A stretch of 64,000 nucleotides of DNA from Gigaspora margarita (Eukaryota > Glomeromycota > Glomeromycetes > Diversisporales > Gigasporaceae), in assembly GCA_009809945.1 (NCBI GenBank), contig WTPW01000508.1, positions 140,436 to 204,435 of the forward strand, written 5' to 3'. Below, in pieces: positions 57,396-64,000 of this stretch (its first letter is position 1; the number at the start of each line of letters is the position of its first letter). The notes beneath the pieces are model-generated. The model was not told where the DNA came from, made no database searches, and worked only from the letters and a program-made list of their open reading frames with translations. Made by a program: the position numbers and the translations under genes.

Positions 57396-59864
57396 AGGTG
57401 AATAGAGGTAATTTGGCAAAGTTAACGATTCTGTTAGGTAAATTTTTTATTAACAGCACCATAGTGAAAAATTTACACCCGTGATGAAACTATGCTATAT
57501 TTAGAATATATCTATTAAAAAAAAAAAGGTATAACAAAAATCAAAATTGGTAAATCACCACTTTACCATACAGTACCAAAAAATGGAAATTTAGGATTAA
57601 AGGGGTAATTTAGTGAATTTTGCTTACTAATATAAAAAAAATTTTTACTTTTCTTTTTTTTTCCTTTAGCATTCTTTCTATTTTCCACGAGTCTTCTGAA
57701 CTTCTTTTCCTTTTTTTTGGGCCAAACGCAGTTCTCGTTAAGCTTTTTTTTGGCTTTTGCCTCTTCTTGTTTGGCTTTTCTTTGGGCTGCTACTTCCTTT
57801 TTTCGCCTTGCTTCTTTGGATTTACATTCTGCTTCCATGTTTAACTCTTCTAATTGGTGCCAACTTTCTTCGCTAGTGAGGAGCTAAGAAAAAGGAAGCG
57901 TTTTTCTTTTTTTTCTTGTAGGAGGTTGATCAGATCCGGTCTGATCTTCTGTAGTTGGTTGTGAACTTACTGCTGGAATGCAAGGAGCTGGATACTTAGA
58001 ACCAAACATAAAGAGCAAGTCCCAGGATTTTTGTAAGTATCTAGCTCCTCTTTGGCTGTAAAAAGTTGAGACCTTAATAAATCATTTTCATTTCTTAGAA
58101 TTATATTTTCTTCTGCTAGTTGGTCAAGATTCAAGCGAGTGGAACGAAAATGATTTGAGTTAGTAGATATTTGAGGCAATGAAGATGGTTCAGCCAGTAC
58201 GAGAGATTGACTATATGAAGGTGAGATATCGAACTGTTCGGTTACTAATGATGGGTTTTGACGGTCAGGGCTAATGGCATTTGGGTCAAATGGCCAAATT
58301 CCCGTCGCTTTATAGGCATTACAAATCGCTTTTGGTGTATAAGTTTCAAGAAAGGCAGAACCAAAAACTCTCGCAAAGGTTCGTTTCGTTACAACCATAC
58401 CATCAGTTTCTCTACTTTATTTTTCACAACCTTTGCTATATTCTTTTTTTAGTGCTGCAAAAGGAATTTCCGATGGTTGCAAAACATGGGTCATATAGGT
58501 GGAAGCGCATAAAGAAGGATGCCATTGTTATGACAAAAGTCAACAGAAGTATAATTGATGTGACTTTTGTGGCCATCTAACATTAGTAATACTGGTTGGG
58601 TAGGAGGAATCGAATGAATAAAATGATCAAGGTACATTTTAAATAATTCTTCACGCGTGTACCCTGTACTTGTAAAACCCATTACGGTCCCTGGTGGTGC
58701 ACCGTCAAGTAAATTAGGTATCATATGGACACCTTTATAAATTATCAAAGGCGAAATATAAGTTCCAGCTGCCGAAATTGTAGGCGCAACTGAAATATGT
58801 TCTTGCGAATTTCCATGCGCAATTTTGTGCACTTGATGTGAGCCTTTTTTTGCTAAAACCTTTTCTAATGCATGCACAATGGCAAACCCAGTCTCATCCA
58901 TATTCCATATTTGTGCCGCATTAAGAGAATTTTCGCTAATAAGTTGGTTAAGTTTTTTAAAATGATCATCAACTATAGTTTTATTTGCTTTTTGTGCTCT
59001 TGCTTCCAATAATTGTTGAGGAACACAAAAGGATAAATCTGGGTGGTCCCTCATAAAACGTTCCCACCAGTCTTGACCTGGCCCATTTTCCCCAAAAGGG
59101 TGCGATCGCTTATTTAATTTCATAATTTCCATCACGCAATTATTGATCCCAGTTCTTGTCAAGCAAACCCGAGCTTTTGCATGTTAATGCAATAGCCAAC
59201 TAATTGATTTTCTTCATGACTGGTGAGAACATTAGGTGCACCTGAACGTTTAGGAGGACCACCATTACTTACTGCATGCCAAAGAGTAGTTTCTGAAAGA
59301 CCAAAGTCTTTTGCCAAACTATTTATACTTGGAGGTTTGGACCCAGGAGGGCAATCATTTAATTTTTTAAGTGCAGTGTTGATTGCCTCACCTCTTTTAT
59401 CAGAAGATTGTCACATATTTGGATTAATTTTTTCGAAGTAAAAATTTTTTTGAAATAAAAATTTATTAATTTTTTCGAAGTAAAAATTGTAAAATAAAAC
59501 TGTAAATAATGTGACGCGTGAAAATTTACCAGGTTTTATCGATGTGTGTAGAAGTTGTAGTAATATCAGTTGCACAACAATGTTCGCATAACAAATTAAA
59601 AGTGCATATATTTGTCGCGATGTAAGTTAGAATGAAATTCATGTATGTTATAAATAGATGTAATTTGGCGAATTGGAAATAATCGAAGATATATTGTGAT
59701 CCCGTAATTGGATCTGAACGATTTTTTTACCATTCAAATCCTCTCAATGAGAGGATTTGAATGGTATAAAAATTGCTCAGATCAGATTACTAGATCATAG
59801 TAAATCTTCAGTTATTCCAAATTTGCCAAATTACCCTTATTCGCCAAATTACCCCTATTCACCT
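57396..59864. mobile_element. pogo/CENP-B-type DNA transposon, full length but broken
   Basis: AGGTGAATAGAGGTAATTTG and its near-complement (AATTACCCCTATTCACCT) are TIRs flanked by TA (57394-57395, 59865-59866), as expected for the Tc1/mariner-pogo group. A second AATTACCC word sits just inside the right end. It encodes one transposase relic on minus (59416-57563). A hairpin (GAGAGGATTTGAATGGT arms, about 59700-59805) lies between the gene's 5' end and the right TIR. Confidence 0.85.
57563..59416 (-). pseudogene. pogo-like DDE transposase (psq HTH + CENP-B/Tc5 HTH + DDE_1), frameshifted
   Basis: The apparent start is ATG at 59416-59414, followed at once by TGA. Then, in order: a pipsqueak-type helix-turn-helix (SINSLAKDFGLSETTLWHAV); a Tc5/CENP-B-type DNA-binding part (WWERFMRDHPDLSF); the DDE core with WNMDETG (first Asp) and LLMLDGHKSH (second Asp); and, in a shifted frame, THVLQPSEIPFAALKKEY, where the usual LQPLD third acidic residue appears as Glu. 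A leucine-rich coiled coil follows (LAEENIILRNENDLL), then a Lys/Glu-rich tail (EARRKKEVAAQRKAKQEEAK). Disruptions: the TGA at codon 2, a one-base loss near 59162, a frameshift near 58490, a stop/frameshift near 58435 and another near 57990. Inactive as it stands. Confidence 0.85.
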
Positions 59865-59951
59865 TATGTAAAATAATATTAAATTTACCACAACAAGCTG
59901 GCCATAAAAGATCCAAATTTTGATGGGATAAACTGTGCACGATTTGGAAGC

Positions 59952-60010
59952 ATGCGCATTAATGCGCATGAATGCGCATGATTGAGGAATTATGCACATG
60001 CGTGAAACCC
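59952..60010. repeat. ATGCGCAT short repeat
   Basis: Four tandem or near-tandem GCATGCGCATTAATGCGCAT-like words. Unusually CpG-rich for this part of the window. The rest of 59865-60060 shows no feature. Confidence 0.6.
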
Positions 60011-60060
60011 ATCTCTAGAACATCCAGGTCATTATTTTGTAACCCAGGTATTAACTTTAC

Positions 60061-60267
60061 TAGGGTGGTAACTCACTATCCTGAACTCGGACAGGTTCGC
60101 GAACTTTAGATTGGACCCAGACCGAACCTATATCTATGTTTGAGTCCGGTTTGAGTTCGGTACTTTGGGTTCGGGTTTGAGTCCGAGTCCAAAAATTTAA
60201 AATTTTATGGTTCGAGTTCAGGTTCGCCCAGACCCAGACTGGACCCGAACTGAACTTCGGAGCCCTA
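60061..60267. mobile_element. Likely hAT-like MITE made of GGTTCGGGTC words
   Basis: TAGGGTGGTAACTC at the left and GGAGCCCTA at the right are weak inverted ends. The interior is degenerate GGTTCGGGT / GAGTCCG words in both orientations. No 8-bp target duplication was seen. A similar GGTCCGG patch lies inside 29480-29590. A 71-residue frame on minus is a repeat translation. Confidence 0.45.
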
Positions 60268-61689
60268 CATACCAATTTAGACCATACCCATACAAATCCA
60301 GAACTTGACCTGTGCTACAAAGTCTTGTGTTGATTTGGTCCAATTTTCTTATAGAGTTAATCAAAGCAAAAAATATTTTGTGAATATAGATATGTGATTT
60401 TTATAAGGCAGTTCCTAAATATATATTGGGTATAGGTTGGCATTTAGCTCTAGTTAGTAGTTTCTATAGCAAAAATTATCAGCTATGCATTTTTTACTTA
60501 AGGGTAGAGTATTTTATATGATCTATACTATAGTAAAATAATAGCATAGCTGCAAGATATAGATCATTAGTACAGCAAACCTAAAATAGTAACTTATTAC
60601 ATATCAGCCAATCAAATTATTCTATTTACTAGAACAAAAATTAAGTATCTTTGATTTTTTTATTTTAAACAATTTTTACCAATATAATAATAAAATGCTT
60701 TTTATACTTATTATACATATCACAATTAAAAATTTAACTTCTTACAACTATTTAAATAGATTATTATCTATATTTTAATATAATTATAAATTAATATATA
60801 ATCTATAAATAAATTTATTAGCTTTTTTTATAAAAAGTCTTTAAGCAAGCTTCCAAAAATTCCTAACCATTATAATATTTAGTATATAATTAATTGTTAA
60901 CAAGTAATTGAAATTATTATCTATTAATTTTTTTAAAAAATTATTTTTTAATAAATTATTACTTGTAATGCATTTTTTGAGGCCCAATGCATAAAGTTAG
61001 CTTTGCCAAACTTCTAAATAAATCTTTTTTTAAAACAACTTGCTAATAGAAAATAACTTACTATTGAATATAAAAGCCTTTGAACAATAAAAAAATTTTG
61101 TTTTTGATAATATAAATCCATTAACAAAAAATTTTTAAAGATCATGAGTTTGTATAATTTTTTATAAGGGCTAAGTTCCATGATCTGCATAAAATTATAT
61201 ATGTATAACATGATATAAAATATCCTACCCTTTATGAATATATATGATTTTATTAGTAAAATTTTTATAATGGGCAAAATCAATCAATTCCAATCTAGCC
61301 ATATGATTCCAATGCTTCTCAAAGTATCCTAACTCATAATTCTAGGACTCTGTAGTTAGATATGCACCAAAATTTTTACCTACATGTGATTTTTGACCAA
61401 TAAAACAATGAGATCTGGTATAATATAACATGATCAAGAAAAGTCAGAACAAACATTCATCAAAATTTGATTATTTTATAAAAATTTGTATGAAAAGCTA
61501 TCTATTATGCATTTTAAAGGTTTTCTTGAATGATTTAACTAGAATGCTTAAATCCAAACTTTAATATAGACCATATCTCTAATATAAATAAATTTTAAAA
61601 ATTTTGTTAGTGCATCACAATAATTACATATAGATAAAATTTTGGTAGTGATTTAGAAGAAGATTATATACATATAACTTGTTATGTGT
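60268..61689. other. No gene; TIR pair of the TTAAGGGTA family
   Basis: CTTAAGGGTAGAGTATTTTA near 60498 is matched, inverted, by TAAAATATCCTACCCTTTAT near 61217-61236. This gives a 740-bp element related to 6761-7288. An 89-residue frame at 61014-61283 on minus is A/T-rich noise within it. CpG is nearly absent. Confidence 0.5.
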
Positions 61690-62270
61690 ATGAATGGTCC
61701 AGGATCAGCCTGATATTTATAGAGAAGTTATCAGAAAATCATTTTAACATCACTAGCCTCTAATATAAATTCTATTTATTTTACTAAAAAGCAATTTACT
61801 TACATCTTGTTTTGTCAACAATCAATTTACTGATAAGTTTATTTCAATAACCAATAGTCATTTACCTAACCATTAGGTAAAACCAACTGGATTCTGTGTT
61901 TTATATTACTCCAGAGCTCCCTCTTCTCTCTTATAGCAAAAAAATTTAGGTAAATAATCTTAGGATTATGGGATATTTTAGAAAAATTTATATAGTCATA
62001 GAACAATTCAAAAAATTTTTTAAAAATTTTACTATATGAACTACTTCTCTCGCTCATCTTCTAGGAGGGTAATATAAAAACAGAATCTAGTTGGTTTTGT
62101 CTTAGGTTCAGATTTAGAATTAAAGCTAAGATTAGTTATTAAAAAACTTGTTGGTAAAATAAGTTATTAGTAAAATAAGTAATGTTCAAAAGAACTTGTC
62201 AGTGAAATGAGTATAGGTGAAATAAAATGTCAGTAAAGTGATAATTGGTGAAACAATAGTACCCTTCTAA
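61690..62270. mobile_element. Foldback element (phased TTTCACTGACA arms) with nested MITE
   Basis: Arms carry AGTTTATTTCAATAA-CCAATAG and TTTACTTACATCTTGTTTTG on the left, and GTCAGTGAAATGAGTATAGG, TGAAATAAAATGTCAGTAAA, GTGATAATTGGTGAAAC on the right, the same phased words as at 50637-50928. It is interrupted by the MITE at 61873-62103. Confidence 0.6.
61873..62103. mobile_element. MITE (AGGYRARACCAACTGG), copy 2
   Basis: AGGTAAAACCAACTGGATTC is matched by GAATCTAGTTGGTTTTGTCT. It aligns along its whole length with 32941-33181 (AAAAATTTAGGTAAATA, GGATATTT-GAAAA, AGTCATRGAACAATTC). Most differences are C-to-T or G-to-A, including loss of all CpG in the TIRs. Confidence 0.8.
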
Positions 62271-62302
62271 AAACTGCCCCTTTCATATTATTACTATATG
62301 CA

Positions 62303-62304
<2 letters not shown>

Positions 62305-62337
<33 letters not shown>

Positions 62338-62882
62338 TAATATAATGTCATAGTAGAAACTTTGTTACAGCAGCCTTAAATTAATCCTAAGATTAATAGT
62401 CTCTTTGTTATCAAGTAGAGATAGGTGAGGGGTCAGATAAGTTCTTGGACCAGGCTGACAAATTCCTCCAACCTGAAACTAGTTGAGGTAAAGAGATATG
62501 GCTATAGAAAAATTCTATGGTAAAGATTTCTAACTACATTTGTGCTACAGAGCACCCAACGTGACATTACACCTCCTATTTCCTATTTTATACTATTATT
62601 AATTTAAACTAATAAAATAAATCTAGTTAGGATAGGTTGGAGAGAACCTAAGGTGATAATCATGACATTATAAAAAGCATGTTGTTAGGGAGTAGCCTTG
62701 TAAGTACCATTTTTCAATAGCAGAGTGTAGGTTTATTGGTTGTGTATGAGTTTTTGATGTATTTGCTTGAGTAGTACTTGATGGTAGAGTTATTTTAGTA
62801 CGTTTGTTTTTTTTGTGATATTCCGGGCTATTTCCCATTGATGTTGAAATATATTACGTTGAGACCATATAATATGATAAAA
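62305..62882 (-). other. LINE 3' untranslated region and poly(A) tail
   Basis: A run of 31 T at 62305-62335 on + is a poly(A) tail on minus, about 550 bp beyond the stop of the LINE frame at 62883. It marks the retrotransposon's 3' end. The long pure tract suggests a relatively recent insertion. A target duplication could not be tested because the 5' end is outside the window. Confidence 0.75.
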
Positions 62883-64000
62883 CTAATTTAAAAGATTGTT
62901 TGAGAAGTTAGTGAGAAAGGGTTCAGTTTGTTTTTTTAGAAGAATTTTGGTATTATGATATGTTAATTTGGAGTATATTCCTAGAATGGTAGGTATAAGG
63001 AAGTTGTATTGTATATTAGTGGAGTTAGTTGATAGTAATGAAAGGGTATTAAGAAGTGTAATATCTGAGATCGATACTAATTGGGATTGTTGAAGTGTAT
63101 TATTAATTATATTGGTAAGTGATTGTTGAATGTTTTCAGTATTTTTGAAACATAGGAGTATATGGAGAGTGTCTTCAATTGAAGAGCATTTACAACATTG
63201 ATTTGTTGTGTATAGATTTGGGTAGCAGATGTTAAGGTTTTGCATTGTTGGGAGGTTGTTTGTTAGGATTTTGATATAGAAAGAGTATAGAGAGGAGTTG
63301 TATTCTAACAATTTAAGTATTTTAAAAGTTAGGTTCCAGTTTATATCTAAGGTATAATTGTTAAAAAATTTAAGGGATGACCAGGATGTTAGTTCTTGAA
63401 TTTTGATAATATCTTTGATAAAGGAGCGAGCTTTGTGTGTTATTATATAATTGTTCTATAAAAAGTGAGTAGGTAGTTTGAAGTATGTATAGAAGATTTC
63501 TCTTATAGGTTTATCAGAGCCTTGTTTTGCTAGTAGGTCAGCTTGGTTATGCAGAGAACTAGTTGAATGTGATTCAACTTTGATAGGAGTAATAGAAATG
63601 TTTTTTGTAGATTTAATAGAGTTAATAATTGAGATTATATCCCAGTTTTTGTTTTGAATAAGTTTAAGGGAAGGAGGATTGATTAGGTTTTTGATTGCAG
63701 ATAAGTTATCAATATATATTGTAATAACAGAGTTATTTGGTATAGCAAGTAAAAGAGGGATGGTTGCCATTAATTCAGAGCGAGAAGAGTCTGGAGAAGG
63801 ATTTATTGCTGCATTAAAGTAAATAGAAGGGTCATTTTCACAAATCTGGCCTATACCGGATTTGATATTTGAGGATTGAAGATTTTTAATGGAAGCATCA
63901 GTAAAAAAGTTAAGGTGAATTGTATTTAGATTAAGGATATTGTTGTATGTTTGAATTAGTTGATTTTGGTAGTAAGGGGTTTTAATACTATGATATATAA
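62883..64000 (-). pseudogene. Non-LTR retrotransposon ORF2 C-terminus (RNase H + zinc knuckle), one stop
   Basis: On minus one frame runs from the window edge to 62883 with a single in-frame TAG at 63458-63456. RNase H signature residues are visible in order: FFTDAS (Asp), SRSELMATIPLLLAI (Glu), ITIYIDNLSAIKNL (Asp), HSTSSLHNQADLLAKQG (final Asp with the preceding His). Beyond the stop come THKARSFIKDIIKI, LKLLEYNSSLYSF and a zinc-binding CCKCSSIEDTLHILLC motif typical of LINE C-termini. The reverse transcriptase would lie beyond 64000. RNase H next to a CCHC-like motif fits I/Tad-type LINEs; the clade is a guess. The stop may make this copy defective, though it is otherwise intact. Confidence 0.8.

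Noticed and set aside
57563..57838. Separate Lys/Glu-rich 91-residue gene
   Set aside because: It is the C-terminal tail of the frameshifted pogo-like transposase.
58258..58580. Plus-strand frames of 64 and 99 residues
   Set aside because: Antisense shadows of the transposase relic.
60060..60275. 71-residue minus-strand frame rich in Thr, Gln and Arg
   Set aside because: Translation of the degenerate GGTTCGGGT repeat.

Overview
The window looks like a repeat-rich, gene-poor chromosomal segment of an arbuscular mycorrhizal fungus (Glomeromycotina, Rhizophagus/Glomus-like). This is inferred from the extreme A+T content, short introns with GTATGT donors, a small secreted ML-domain protein family, a Git3/cAMP-receptor-like 7TM gene, and relics of Ty3/gypsy, pogo/CENP-B-type and RNase-H-bearing LINE elements among very many small inverted-repeat (TIR) elements. 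No bacterial, viral or organellar gene was recognised. One 838-base assembly gap lies at 14979-15816.

Only three host protein-coding genes are supportable. Two paralogous secreted ML-domain (lipid-recognition) genes lie on + at 20414-20899 and 26872-27381. One five-exon seven-transmembrane receptor gene lies on - at 38600-37256 and includes an 11-nt micro-exon. The ML genes are carried on a diverged tandem segmental duplication. Copy A covers about 11770-13590 plus 20195-22700, and copy B covers about 24650-29403 plus 31564-31615. The two copies differ by clean insertions, so each acts as the empty-site control for the other. Copy A alone has a roughly 6.6-kb satellite block and a TTA-flanked MITE. 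Copy B alone has an hAT-type element with a perfect 8-bp target duplication, a foldback MITE, and a 2.2-kb element built of alternating palindromes.

Layout: 1-900, a degenerate ~180-bp array and A/T repeats; 1130-2062, a tRNA-headed SINE (-); 3040-4911, a ~110-bp minisatellite; 4912-5571 and 6247-7760, TIR elements; 7762-7907, a long hairpin; 8160-8330, a short minisatellite; 10583-11260, a foldback element with phased arms; 11770-31620, the duplicated ML locus; 31629-34308, a dense run of different MITEs; 37256-38600, the receptor gene; 39640-39758, a MITE; 40560-49100, a strongly CpG-depleted block with a decayed gypsy gag, hAT MITEs, tandem arrays and SINE relics; 49252-54015, a possible large TIR element enclosing a 2.7-kb tandem array; 54998-55818, a SINE (+); 56022-56824, an hAT element; 57396-59864, a pogo-like transposon with a broken transposase; 61690-62270, a foldback element with a nested MITE; 62305-64000, the 3' end of a LINE (-) running off the window.

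Four themes stand out. (i) At least seven unrelated MITE families carry telomere-like CCCTAA/TTAGGG tracts in their loops. (ii) Several hAT-type elements have interiors that are little more than degenerate short repeats. (iii) CpG loss is compartmental and differs between the two halves of the same duplication. (iv) Many palindromic elements have become the units of tandem arrays. All family assignments are by eye; no database search was possible.
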